This document shows, piece by piece, positions 12,011 to 22,185 of a stretch of DNA of 64,000 nt (positions are counted from its first letter, which is position 1; every line of letters starts with the position of its first letter). Origin of the DNA: Lunularia cruciata (taxonomy: Eukaryota > Streptophyta > Marchantiopsida > Lunulariales > Lunulariaceae); assembly GCA_948567375.1 (NCBI GenBank), contig OX419761.1, positions 55,430,501-55,494,500 of the forward strand. The letters are read 5' to 3'. The notes beneath the pieces were generated by a model. It saw nothing but the letters and a program-made list of their open reading frames with translations. It had not been told where the DNA came from and searched no databases. The translations under genes were made by a program, and so were the position numbers.

Positions 12011-12899
12011 AAGGCACTATAAGCTTGCACTTTTATTTTCTACTAAAAGCACTCCTTGGTAGGTTTATGCAATGCACAAAAGGGTAACCATACAAATACG
12101 TGAAATGACCAAAAAGCCTTTGCAATCTAGCCTGGCAGTTAAGGAGCCTAGCTCTCAAGGTCACAAGCGAGCCACCTTTGGTAGAATACGCTTGTGCATA
12201 CCCATTGATATACTTATTGGGAAGCTCTCATGATCTCTGCCGGTTCCTAGTAGCGTGTTCTAACAGCTGGGTCAAGGTTGGTCCTACAGAAAAGTGGTAA
12301 TTTCAAAAATAACACAACATATAAAAGCCATACAGTCTGGTGAACATGTAATGTTGCAGTTGGATGACACAACACTCCCATCTTACCACGGCTGCTGGCA
12401 TGGAGTGAGCCGGTTTTGGGCCCTTAGAGCCAATAGGCCTAAGCCTCATGGCTTGGCAGCTAGGTGTGTTGAAGGTCATTCCAAACTTTGCTGCAATATT
12501 GCTTTTAGGAAAAGCAAATTCTGTCCCTAGTAGCAAATACCACAGACCCCAAGTTCCAATTTTTAGGTCAATGCCATTTTTAGGTTTGAGTCATTGCAAT
12601 GAGCGGTTGCTTTATAGGATATCCCAAAACTCTAAGGAATCCACACCTCTTTTCACTGAATGAAGGTAGGCCCAAGCATGCTTGCTCAGTGACCAAGCAC
12701 CCAATTTGTCGGATTCCTTTTTTTTGGATCAAACCTTGTTCATTTTTTCCTTTTTTGTCAAATTTTTTCCAGTGCAGGCAGCCTTCCCTTTTCATTACTG
12801 AGGTATTGCATACATGCAATTCCATCTCCAAATGAAACCAAACTTCTATCCTTTTAGGTAGGAAACCAATCATGGTCAAATCCACACGACAAAGTCAAG
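12011..12899. other. Insertion or degraded spacer inside the reverse transcriptase fossil
   Basis: The reverse transcriptase reading is interrupted here for about 890 bp. No reading frame of interest is present. A patch at about 12374-12412, CTTACCACGGCTGCTGGCA followed by TGGAGTGAGCCGG, resembles the antisense of the universal 530-loop region of organellar or bacterial 16S rRNA. The match is only about 40 bp and its surroundings do not continue it clearly. Confidence 0.4.
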
Positions 12900-13410
12900 G
12901 CCAAAGGAGTGTGGAGAACTAGGTCTATTATCTATAGAGGAGATGGCACCTATATCATTTTTGGGTAGTTGAGCTCTCTTGGCACTCCTACTTTCCTTGT
13001 ATTTTGTGGTTGTTGATAGGTCAATCTTGGAGACATATGTGATCAAGGTGGAGGAGAGATCCTTTTCTCTCCATATGTTATTGCTTTAGACAAGAGATGG
13101 TCTATCCACATGGGCATGAGATGACCTTCCATCCTTTGCTTCCTTACTTGCTGATTGGGCTAGAGGCTTGTAGTCTTCCTTGATGGAGCGACAATGTTAT
13201 CATATGTTATGTTCTCTCTTCATTGACTCATCCATTCCTCAAGCTACTAGAGCACATTTTTTTGCTCTTGCTCCAACAAGGATGCGTGCTCTTGGATTGT
13301 AGCTCGACCATGCATTCGGGCATTTTGACTCACACTAGCTACCTTCTCTACAACAATGAGGTTTTGTCTAGGTCTGGTCCACCCATCTGCATCTTCATCA
13401 CTCACTGCTA
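12900..13410 (+). pseudogene. Non-LTR reverse transcriptase fossil, middle part
   Basis: Continues the protein of 10830-12010: LLSIEEMAPISFLGS near 12930, DRSILETYVIKVEERSF near 13015, LPSFASLLADWARGL near 13130, then a stretch ending QATRAHFFALAPTRMRALGL near 13300. It is followed, with frameshifts, by the Cys-poor remnant up to about 13410. The block order equals that of the C-terminal half of this plant reverse transcriptase family as I know it. Stops in every segment make it a fossil. It breaks off at AT-rich sequence just before a plastid rRNA fragment. Confidence 0.7.
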
Positions 13411-13454
13411 ATTTTAAAATTTTAGTATCAACAAATAATTTATTTTTTGTAATA

Positions 13455-13590
13455 CTTATTAATAAAACACATGCTCCACCGCTTGTGCGGGCCCCTGTCA
13501 ATTCCTTTGAGTTTCATTCTTGCAAATGTACTCCCCAGGCAGGATAATTAACGCGTGAGCTACAGCACTGCACGGGTCGATACACACAAC
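13455..13590 (-). pseudogene. Nuclear copy of part of plastid 16S rRNA (NUPT)
   Basis: The plus strand reads as the complement of 16S rRNA: ATGCTCCACCGCTTGTGCGG, CCCCTGTCAATTCCTTTGAG, TTTCATTCTTGCAAATGTAC, TCCCCAGGCAGGATAATTAA and CGCGTGAGCTACAGCACTGC, then ACGGGTCGATAC. This is the segment around E. coli positions 800-950. The TTTCATTCTTGC block is the plastid form rather than the usual bacterial one. The differences I can see look mostly like C-to-T or G-to-A changes, as in methylated nuclear DNA. It interrupts the reverse transcriptase fossil, so it entered after that element. Confidence 0.88.
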
Positions 13591-13659
13591 ACCTATGTAT
13601 TCTCTAGATAGGACTCCCTATTAATAGGGAGTAAGGGTTTGATTGTGGTTCTACTCTAG

Positions 13660-14170
13660 ATGCAATAGGAGTCCATAAGACATAATGTCTTTTTGGAGGA
13701 TAAAGGATAGCTACCCATGATGCAATTAGGGATATAGTATTTGCTATGGCACAAGAGAGTGGATACCTTGCTTGGAGAGAGCATTCGTATGCTTTGTAGA
13801 TAACACGTGCCACCGCAGACTTATACTTGGTCTAAGATGATCAAGTGACAATTGCAAATGTTGTGATTACTAACCCTATGCATGATGCAGTTTTGGAGGG
13901 AGTGATTGCTCATCCTCTTGGATGGGCGGCGAGTGGAGCAGTAGCAAGAAAGGTCTCCAAGTATAGGGGTATGCAGCAAAGTCACCTTTTTGTTCCTCTA
14001 GCCTTGGAGTTATATGGAGCTATGGATATGGAATTCAACACATTTATCCGAGAGTGCACAAGAGCATATCATATTAGATATTAGGAAGTACCATTCTCAC
14101 TCTCATACTTTGTAGCATATTTCAAACAGGGGGTGTACGTTGCTCTTTGCAGAGCATCATACACCAACCC
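13660..14170 (+). pseudogene. Non-LTR reverse transcriptase fossil, C-terminal part
   Basis: Reads DAIRDIVFAMAQESGYLAW, REHSYAL, then DQVTIANVVITNPMHDAVL and an open stretch 13845-14084 ending in LFVPLALELYGAMDMEF. A degraded FKQGVYVALCRA follows near 14115. This order (arrest of the 'ESGY..REH' block, 'VVI.NP', 'FVPLALE.YG', 'YY.QRV.VALQRA') is the C-terminal signature of the same plant reverse transcriptase family as at 10830-12010. The last part runs directly into the hairpin at 14176. Confidence 0.72.
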
Positions 14171-14175
14171 CAGCA

Positions 14176-14227
14176 ACGGATTGCACCAGCCGTTGCTCTT
14201 TGCATAGCAACGGCTGGTGCAATCCGT
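14176..14227. repeat. Perfect 22-bp inverted repeat, 8-base loop
   Basis: Arms 14176-14197 and 14206-14227 are exact reverse complements (arm starts ACGGATTGCACCAGCC); the loop is CTTTGCAT. No T-run follows. It sits exactly where the reverse transcriptase reading ends. Confidence 0.95.
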
Positions 14228-14571
14228 AGGAGAGCAATCATAGTAGATGATGCTTCTTTGGTTGCTCTAGTAGGTTGTAGACCTCATGACTTGCATAGCT
14301 TGGATATCTTAAGGGCAGTAGGGCAGATAACTCATTAAGGTACTTTTGGAGTTTAGTCCCATTTTACCTCTTTTATCCCATTCTTGTCTTCCCTCCTTCG
14401 TGTTTTCTAAGCGGTAGCCTTTTTCTCTTTCACTTGTAATTTATCTGCACAGTTTGGTACAGAGACTTATAGGTTTGTTTGGTTGGTCAGTTAGTTGCAA
14501 CTTCAAGACCTTGAGTTTAAAGTTAGGATCCGGAGCTCCTGTTCGCCTTCCTAACTGCTTGTATGGTCGGT

Positions 14572-14595
14572 GTCTAGATCTTCCAAGATCTAGAC
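14572..14595. repeat. Perfect 11-bp inverted repeat, 2-base loop
   Basis: GTCTAGATCTT at 14572-14582, loop CC, AAGATCTAGAC at 14585-14595. It lies ten bases before a larger hairpin. Confidence 0.93.
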
Positions 14596-14605
14596 AACCC
14601 TAGAC

Positions 14606-14655
14606 AAGCGTCTCGAGCTCTGCTGTTCCACAGAACAGCAGAGCTCGAGACGCTT
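14606..14655. repeat. Perfect 23-bp inverted repeat, 4-base loop
   Basis: Left arm 14606-14628 (AAGCGTCTCGAGCTCTGCTG and three more bases), loop CACA at 14629-14632, right arm 14633-14655. There is no mismatch in the arms. GC-rich compared with the surroundings. Confidence 0.95.
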
Positions 14656-14699
14656 CACCATCCATCAATTGACAGGACAGGCTTTCAATTCCATTTGCG

Positions 14700-15273
14700 A
14701 ACGGAAGAGAAAGGCGACCGCGCAGGATGACAAACCGATGGGAACACCCAATCAAGCCGGGCAAGGATAAAACATATGAGGTAATTGCGAACCATCTACA
14801 GTAGTTTAAATATTTTCAGAAATAAACATTCTACTGATGTTAAACTGCGCCTCGAACTTTACTTTTTGGCAGATCTACACTAATGGTCGCTGCAGTACTG
14901 ATGACTGGGTTTAAGACATGTATGGGTAAAACTGTCAATTCATTTCACTGTGCCTCAGCAAGTTGCTCCGGAGAACAAAATATTTTGCAAATGTATTGTT
15001 ACCACAGTACAACATCGCGCCAAAACTCGGTTCAAATGCAGGTACCTTTTGCCATTGCTCGTTCTTGATGGATCCAATAATGCAACGAATTATGGGACTT
15101 TTACTCTGGCAAAATCCGTATGTCAGGGACTCAGTAGGATGACAGTATGGCATAGTAGACCACGAGTTCATCTGATACTCAACAGACGATCACGTACTAT
15201 AACCTCTGGTTCACGTTCCGGTCCAGTTTGTGGGGTAGATTTCTCGTACCGAGAGAAAAGCCGATACATTTGA
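14700..15273 (+). pseudogene. Gene-like sequence with a candidate intron, unidentified
   Basis: From the ATG at 14727 a reading runs MTNRWEHPIKPGKDKTYE to a GTAATT donor at 14781. A candidate 92-bp intron (14781-14872, ending CTTTTTGGCAG) would join it in frame to IYTNGRCSTDDWV. After a break, 14950-15273 reads VAPENKIFCKCIVTTVQHRA and KTRFKCRYLLPLLVLDGSNN. The CpG content is higher than in the flanks. I do not recognise the family; the coherence of the reading and the splice sites suggest a real gene or element ORF, now broken. The intron is inference from the sequence only. Confidence 0.35.
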
Positions 15274-16700
15274 CAGCGTGTACGGTACATTTTTCGTACC
15301 GCTACATTTTACCTTTTATCTCTTATCCTTGTACGGCGTGATATCCTATCCTTCTTGTTCTCTTACGCGTTCGTTTCTCCACGTCCCGCTCATTATGACC
15401 ATCTACATCGCTTCTCACCGGACGTCAACTTGACGTATGTATTAGGAATCTTGTTATTCCTCTCGTGGATGCACTGAAACTAAAGGAGTATTGACCTACG
15501 TGGAAGTTTTTCTTGGGAACCAGACAAAATTCCAGTGCTAGCTGAGAGTATTAATGAAAGGACTTTGTCCACATTTAATACTTGGTCATACTGATTGATG
15601 ATATAATGGATCTGCAATTTTTAATAGTCAGTGGAGGAGGCATTTAGGAAAAAGACTGACTTACCTCAGGTCAGTCCCTTCGCCGATGGGACAGGGTCCG
15701 CACAAACGCCTGTATGTGCTAATTATAATACAGTACCTCAGCTCGAGGCTGCAGAAGGAGCTTGTAATGTTGCCGGACCACTTGACGTGGGCATGTGGGA
15801 GGAGTGGCAGATCTGCGTCTCAGTCTTTATCTCTCTTTGAATATCTCAAAACTGGAGCTACTCCGAATTTGATGACAAGTGACTGACGATGGGTCTTCGT
15901 AGGCTATCAAGTGAACGGCCTTTCTTCAGAAGAATCAGCACAGAACAGGACAGATGTTTACAAGTTTTAACTAGGAAGACAATTAGCGATTAGCAGAATT
16001 TAGCAAGGGAAGAAGACTATCTGTGTCGTTTAGCGCGGTCAGCTACGATCATAGGATGTTTAACTAGCTACGTTCACATATGCGTCAGGTGCGTGTTGTG
16101 CTTTCCCATATGCATCATGTGTGGCCGGACAATATACAGTGCTACAGTACACACCCGTCAATCAACGCGTTTGTATTGAGCATCCAAAGCAACACCAAAT
16201 CTCGACGGCAAAACATCTGTATTGCAGCTAATCAAGAGAATGTATCACCTTCGAATGATGTCATCACGGTGCGGCGAGCAGCAACTGATCTCAAGCGTAT
16301 TCGAAACTTTCTGCGCTGTACAGGACTCTTGTGCGATTCACGTTTTCTTCATGGTACAGACATGTCGTCACATTGGACGCGTCAAGACCCCCTGTGTGTG
16401 ATACTTCCATCGACGTCAATGTTGATCGAATACTAGCATAGAACTATCCCTCTGTGGATGGGACTCGTGAATTTACATCCATCATTCTTGCAATTGCTCA
16501 GCAATTGCACAGAGTACAGTCCAGTGCTGTATGATGCCCCTCCCTCGGTGTTCATCTTGTTCAGGATTCATACAAGCCGGCACATAGTTTCATCGCCTTC
16601 TTTACAGTTTCATTGCAGCGAGCGATGATAAAATTGAAGCACTTGGTCATTCTCTTGTTCCCTGTCCCATATAGTGCACTTGTTAATGTACTACTTCCCC
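15274..16700. other. CpG-richer stretch of unknown nature
   Basis: Base composition differs from the AT-rich flanks, with many CG dinucleotides (for example around 15200-15460 and 16080-16400). Short open frames at 15631-15840 and 16080-16436 (plus) have no recognisable motifs. It could be the 3' part of the unknown gene-like sequence at 14700-15273, or a separate insertion. Confidence 0.4.
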
Positions 16701-17640
16701 CTGAAGATATTATTAAGGGGTTTCAGAAATAGTTTTACGAAGTTTCATAACTTTTCATAACTTTTCATATAGATTGGTACGATGTGTTGACTAAATGGGT
16801 ACCGTGTGTGACCGTGAGGCAGAAAAGGTATTGTTCCGGAGTTGGGGCCAAGTTCCTTATTATTAGCACACTCCTTACTATGAGGTGGTTCGTAGAAAAT
16901 AAGGGATAAGGAATTTTTGTTATCACTCCGTAGTGCATTGACTGCACATTAGGGTTAATAAAGTTATCGTTTAGGGTTAGAGTGAAAGTGACCACCAAAA
17001 GGACCACCAAAAGGAGCATCCGGGGATGTTTGAGAACACCCATGGAAATGAAATGACGAGCGGCAACTCGGCAAATTTTTACCACCGAGGAAGATTGGAG
17101 GGAACATGAGTGGAAAGATTTGAGGGCATGCAAAAATTGACCACCCGATGAAGATTTGAGAGACCCATAGTCGGCAAATTTTTACCACCGAGGAAGATTG
17201 GAGGGAGCATGAGTGGAAAGATTTGAGTGCATGCAAAAATTGACCACCCGATGAAGATTTGAGAGACCCATAGCCAGAGGTGGAATGGGGAGTGAATTTG
17301 TTTGGAGTGGGAAGATTTGAGTGCGAGCAGTGAAAAGGTTAGAGTGAGGAGTGATTTTGTTTGAAGTGTTACTCTCAATTTCATTATTTAAAAAAATTGT
17401 CTTTTGTACGAGTATGAAATGTATACCTTTCTTCCCCCCTTGAGTAATGAAATGAAATTCATGAATTTGTTTTCTTGTTACAGAATGAAATTGATGAGAT
17501 TTTTTTTTGTGCGCACATAGAATAGAGATGCTTCTTTGCTGAAATTTCACTGGGAGATGCCCCTTTGCGGAGAAGAAAGATGCCCCTTTGTCGATAAGGA
17601 GTTATCAGTGGTGATTAAAATTGAGTAAAGTCATGCCAAG
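16701..17640. other. Spacer with tandem repeats upstream of the transposase relic
   Basis: No gene seen. Holds a GGACCACCAAAA-type short repeat near 16990-17015, the 103-bp tandem duplication at 17068-17273 and a repeated GATGCCCCTTTG near 17555 and 17579. It may be the terminal region of the PIF/Harbinger element that follows, but I could not find matching terminal inverted repeats. Confidence 0.5.
17068..17273. repeat. Two tandem copies of a 103-bp unit
   Basis: Unit 1 17068-17170, unit 2 17171-17273; both start TCGGCAAATTTTTACCACCG and end GAGAGACCCATAG. They differ at only a few positions (for example GGAACATG versus GGAGCATG). The minus-strand open frames across it are a by-product of the repeat. 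Confidence 0.9.
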
Positions 17641-17689
17641 AGGGAGCACTCATTTAGAACTAACCAAAAATATTAGAAAATGTATTCAA

Positions 17690-18998
17690 TGGATGATTCG
17701 GTTAGATTTGGAGATAGATATCGCTACAAGGATTAAAAGATGAAGATGAGGAATTAGGAGGAGATTTAGATATGATAGAATGTTTTATTAGTGGATGGGA
17801 GTATGCACATACTCATCGATACTTGGAACCCTGTGTTACTTACCCTCGTAGTAGAGAGTTTGTGAAGTAGTATTTTAGAAATCTAGATACTAAGGCCTTT
17901 TGCCAACTTACTAGAATGGATGGGGATTCTTTTTCAACATTAGTTGATTTGATTAAGACTCACACAATTTTTGAGCAAAGGTACCAAAGAGAGCAAACAC
18001 CCGTGTGGATCCAAGTTGCCCTAACATTGGATAGATTTGGGCATCACGGCAATGGAGCTTGTGTTGCATGGGGTTTAAATATTTGGGGCATTAGTGCTGG
18101 TTCAACAATTGCTTTTACTGATAGAGTTATGACAGCCATATTAGATGTGATGAGGAGTCAAGTTGTTTGGCCCAAACTCGAGGAGAGGAGGAAGATATCC
18201 ACTATTTTTGCACAGAAAGGTTTTCCCGGTTGTGTTGGTTTGGTAGATGGAACATTGTTTCTTCTTGCAACCTGACCAACTGTGGATGGGGAAATATATT
18301 TCAGCCGCAAGGGTTCATATTCTATAAATGGCCAAGTTATTTGTGATTATAAAAGGAGAATTATGCATTTTTCCGAAGGTATGTTTTATATTATGTGTTC
18401 TTTTGTTAGGTATTTTTGCAATGCATTGGTGATCCTTTTTGTTTAGTTTACTAAAAGTATGGTCTTTTTTGTTTGCAGGAATGCCAAGGTCATGTCATGA
18501 TATGACTTGTTTGAAAAAATTGTCACTATGGAATGATTTGAACATAAGAGGGAGGTGTTGCAATTTTGAGGCAAAGGAGTACCTTTTATGTGATTCAGGT
18601 TATGTACCCATGCATCACCTAGTCCCCGCTTTCAAGCAGGCTCACTCAAAGGACAAGCAGGAGTTTAATAAATATTTAGCAAAGGCAAGAGTGATAAATG
18701 AGCATTGTATAGGAGTATTGAAAGCTAGATGGCATTCTCTTCGTGAGCTTAGAGAGCAACTGAAAGACAATAGTAGAAATATTTATTTGTTAAAGTGGGT
18801 ATCGGTGTGTATTATTTTACATAAATTTTTTTAATCAATAAGCCTGACCTTTGGTCAGAGGATGATGGTGGATTTACAGAGGAAACTCAAATAGATTTAG
18901 AAATGTCCTTTCATGGTATAGAACTTGGTAGAGAAGAAAGTAGATCAAGTGTTATGCAACATTGCCTTGATTATAACAATGATGATATACTTGATTGA
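17690..18998 (+). pseudogene. PIF/Harbinger-type (HARBI1-like) DDE transposase pseudogene
   Basis: N-terminal part RMDGDSFSTLVDLIKTH, helical region, then GFPGCVGLVDGTLFLL (first catalytic Asp in DGT, about 18245), YFSRKGSYSINGQVICDYKR, and after an intron FSEGMPRSCHDMTCLKKLS (second Asp) and ARVINEHCIGVLKARWHSLR (catalytic Glu). The intron is GT-AG, 18379-18478, and joins the frame exactly between SEG and MPR. A TGA at 18273-18275 and a T-run frameshift near 18830 break it; the tail reads KPDLWSEDDGGFTEETQI and ends at 18998. Upstream stops also occur near 17860. In this family the transposase works with a Myb-like partner protein, which is not seen here. Terminal repeats were not identified. 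Confidence 0.88.
18379..18478 (+). other. Spliceosomal intron in the transposase relic
   Basis: GTATGTTTTA donor, TTTGTTTGCAG acceptor, 100 bp, T-rich 3' half. Removing it restores the HARBI1 second-Asp block in frame. Confidence 0.8.
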
Positions 18999-19382
18999 TT
19001 GATTGATTGAGATTCCATATAATGAAATATATATTTTTCAGTTATTCATCTCATATCTCATAGTCTGGTAACTTAGACAAGGAGTCTTTATCTTAGACCA
19101 TGAGTGTATCTTGATGTAATATTGGGATCAGAATTCGAAGGATGCAAAAAGAATTCTATGAAGCTTAATCTGTATATTTGTAAGGCCTCCATTTACACTT
19201 ACAAGGTGTGGTGTTTAGCAAGTTTACACTTGAAAGTCACTTGTTGGGTGTTGGAAAAAAATGAGCCGATGTTGCAAACACCGTGAGATGACGCTCATAC
19301 ACGCTAGGTGCCACTCACAAACTTAAAAAATGCTCCCGGGTCATCAAGTGGTGCTGGTAGATGCTGGCAGATGCTGGGGACT
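18999..19382. other. Spacer between transposase relic and LTR
   Basis: No gene or repeat recognised. The last five bases before the LTR are GGACT; the partner target duplication of this LTR element is not in the window. Confidence 0.5.
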
Positions 19383-20074
19383 TGTGAGCCAGCCTATCTC
19401 TCACTCAGGATGAACCTCTGATGGCTATTATGGTAGCGCACCATGGACTAAGAAGGCAAGGAACCCCAACTCCATCATACTCATCCAAGGCTAACACTCC
19501 AAGACTCAAGACATTGCTCACTAGAGAACTGAATGAGAGAGAGATAGTTGCAAATGAAAGGATGATGAGTACCTCCTCACCCCTTGTTTATATACTTGTG
19601 AAATAGTTACGTACCAAAGTTACTAATTACCGTAGTAGCTCAAGTTACTAGACTAAAAGTCAAGTAAAGTCAAAAAGTAGAAAGGAATATCCATTCACAT
19701 GGGCATATTCCCCTAAGCATGTGGTCTTATCTTGACCCAACCACTAAGTCAAGGATTCCTTCACATGGGCTATCCTTGGACTAAAGAAGAATCCAAAACA
19801 AAAAAGCTTGCGGGCCCAAGAGTTCTCAACTCTTTCTTCAAAGCCAAACACCTAGGAATAATACCAAGTCAACACACTAAAATCCAAAATAGTTGTGCTC
19901 ATCTTTTCTACCTCCTCTAAAGTAAGGTCCCTTCTATCTTAGTTATGACTAACTTTAGCTAACCATGACTAATATAGAACCATCCTTTATCTCTATATAA
20001 ATAATATCTCTTAAGTACTTGTAATACCAAGCTAAATATCACAATACCACACACATGCACAAATGGGTGTTACA
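19383..20074 (-). repeat. E1 3' LTR (692 bp)
   Basis: Starts TGTGAGCC on the plus strand and ends GTGTTACA; read on the minus strand it begins TGTAACACCC and ends GGCTCACA. The same 692-bp unit occurs at 29297-29988 and 35824-36515, and split at 50647-50946 plus 56525-56916. On the minus strand a TATATAAA box lies at about 19594-19587. Adjacent on the internal side is a short purine-rich tract (GGGGGTAAA on the minus strand) acting as the polypurine tract. Confidence 0.92.
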
Positions 20075-20122
20075 TTTACCCCCGGACTAAGTTTTCACTT
20101 TGTCCTCAAAGTGAAGGTCTCT

Positions 20123-21562
20123 CTACCTTCTATGGTACATCTTCAACTTATCATGGTTAATCCTATCAAAGTGTCTTCCTCCCAACTCCTTGAGATCATA
20201 GGTGTAATTGCCCCACACCTTTTCCACTATGAAAGGTCCAAAGTACTTAGGCAAAAAATTCTTTTGTACTCTCTTGAATCGAATGGAATCAAACAACATT
20301 ACCCAATCACCTTCTTTGAAAGTCTCCACCTTCTTCTTGCCTTGCCTCTTGTCATAGCTCTCCTTTTGTTTCCTTTGGGCTTGCTCCACTTGAACCATAG
20401 CAACTGCTCTTGCCTCTTGCAACTCCATGAGTTGATCCTTCCTTGACTTCTCTACATCACCTCCTTGTGCTTTCTTCAATCTCCTATGAATGCTTTGGAA
20501 CGTAGGAAGATCAAAGTGAATAGGTAAGGTAGACTCAATACCATACACCAATTGAAATGGAGAATATCCGGTGGAAGTCTTCATGGTTGTCCTATACTCC
20601 CACAAAACTGCATGAATCCTCTTGTCCCAATGATGTTTAGCCCCCTCCATTTCTGCATCTTTGGGCAACATCATGCACAAGGTCTGATTGGTTCTCTCTA
20701 CCAAGCCATTGGAATTTGGCTTATAGGATGTAGTTACTCTATGTGTGATAGAGAAATGTCGTAGCATGGCTGTAGTAATGCTTCCTGTAAACTCTCCTCC
20801 TCTATCAAAAACCAACTCCAAAGGGCATCCAAACCTAGTGATAATGCGTTCATAAAGAAATCTACCCACTTCATCTTCATTCTTGTCCCTCAATGGTCTA
20901 GCCTCAACCCACTTGGTAAGGTAATCAGTAACTACCACAATGTACCGATTGTTCCTTGGGGTTCTATTGAGAGGACCTACAAAATCAATTCCCCACTTCT
21001 CAAAAGGTCCTAGCAATGGAATTGATCTAAGTGGTGGAGTGGATGTAGACTTTCTAGCAAAAGCTTGAAAAACATGACAAGTTTTGCAATAATCAAGACA
21101 ATCCTTGAAAATCCCTCTCCAATTGTAACCTGTATCTAGAATCTTGAAAGCAGTCACCTTTCCTGCAAAGTGTACTCCACATACTAAACCTTCATGAAAC
21201 TCCTTCATGAGTAGGATAGACTCTTCCTTACCCACTGCTCTTCAAAGTAGACCATCTGCTCCTTGGTGAAAAAGAATATCCTCCACCATTGTGTAAGGTC
21301 TAGATCTTGCTGCAAGGGCCTTCCTCTCCCTAGCATGCATCCCTTCTGGATAGTTACCTCTTGTCACAAAATCCACAATCTCCTTGTGCTCCATTGGAAC
21401 CTCTTGAGTGGCTGAGATTGTCATGAGCTCCTCATCCGGGAAGGAATCATCCACTGGCTCATCTCCATCATGATCATAGGCTCTTGATAAAAAATCAGCA
21501 TTTGCATGTTTCTTTCCTGGCCTATCCTCAATGGTGTAGTCATACTCAGATAAGAGTATCAT
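20123..21562 (-). pseudogene. pol: E1 integrase and RNase H C-terminus
   Basis: The block 21242-21562 reads LLSEYDYTIEDRPGKKHANA, the end of RNase H, and stops at a TGA near 21240. 20123-21235 then holds the integrase: HEGLVCGVHF with CKTCHV (zinc-binding HHCC), WGIDFVGPL (first Asp), LVFDRGGEFTG (second Asp) and NSNGLVERTNQTL (catalytic Glu kept). The C-terminal part reads KFLPKYFGPFIVEK-like sequence and ends YHRR. Apart from the TGA this 370-residue stretch is open, the best kept integrase in the window. It would insert element DNA into the genome; without gag and an intact RT it cannot act for its own copy. Confidence 0.9.
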
Positions 21563-22185
21563 CTACCTTGCTAGTCTCCCTTCAACATTAGGCTTGTTGA
21601 AGATGTACTTCAAAGCCTTGTGATCCGTGACAATTGTGGTGCCCACATTTTTTGTTTTTTTCAAAATAAAGCAGAAGAAGTGTATAGAGAAGTCGGATTG
21701 CGCCTGTTTGGCCAAAGAAGACGAAGAAAACTGTCTTCGGGGTGAAACCCAAAGTAAAGTGACCTCGGGTCATAAGGCGAAGTACTCTGAAATGCCGTGT
21801 CAGCATACGATACAAAGTAAATTGTCTTCGGATCGGGGGGAGCTCAACCCGAGGCAAAGAAAGTCTAACAACCTCTTGTCGGGGCGAGAAATTCAAGAAG
21901 GGGCGGTTTCAAAATTGGCAGCTCATACGCGTGAAGGTGGGGCGACAGTGATGGGTGCATGCAGGAGGTGTGATTTCTCGGTAGAAACTCGAAGTGACGG
22001 AAGACAAAGAAGTGCAACTCTATAAAAATCGAAACTACAATGACGAAATGTCGAGCAATTTTCCTTTGTTGTTGAGGAGTCGTCTTGCAGGTGATCGGGG
22101 AAAGAGACATAGCGTTGGCCTCGGGTTAGTGCGTAAGGGAGAAGTTGAGAGAGAGAAATCAAGAGACCGAAAGAAAGCAGAAGAG

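Noticed and set aside
11790-12017. Minus-strand frame at 11790-12017
   Set aside because: Complement of the reverse transcriptase blocks on the plus strand.
17182-17550. Minus-strand proteins with repeated SNLHRVVNF and LPPIFLGGKNLP blocks
   Set aside because: Produced by the 103-bp tandem repeat; no start context, no known motif.
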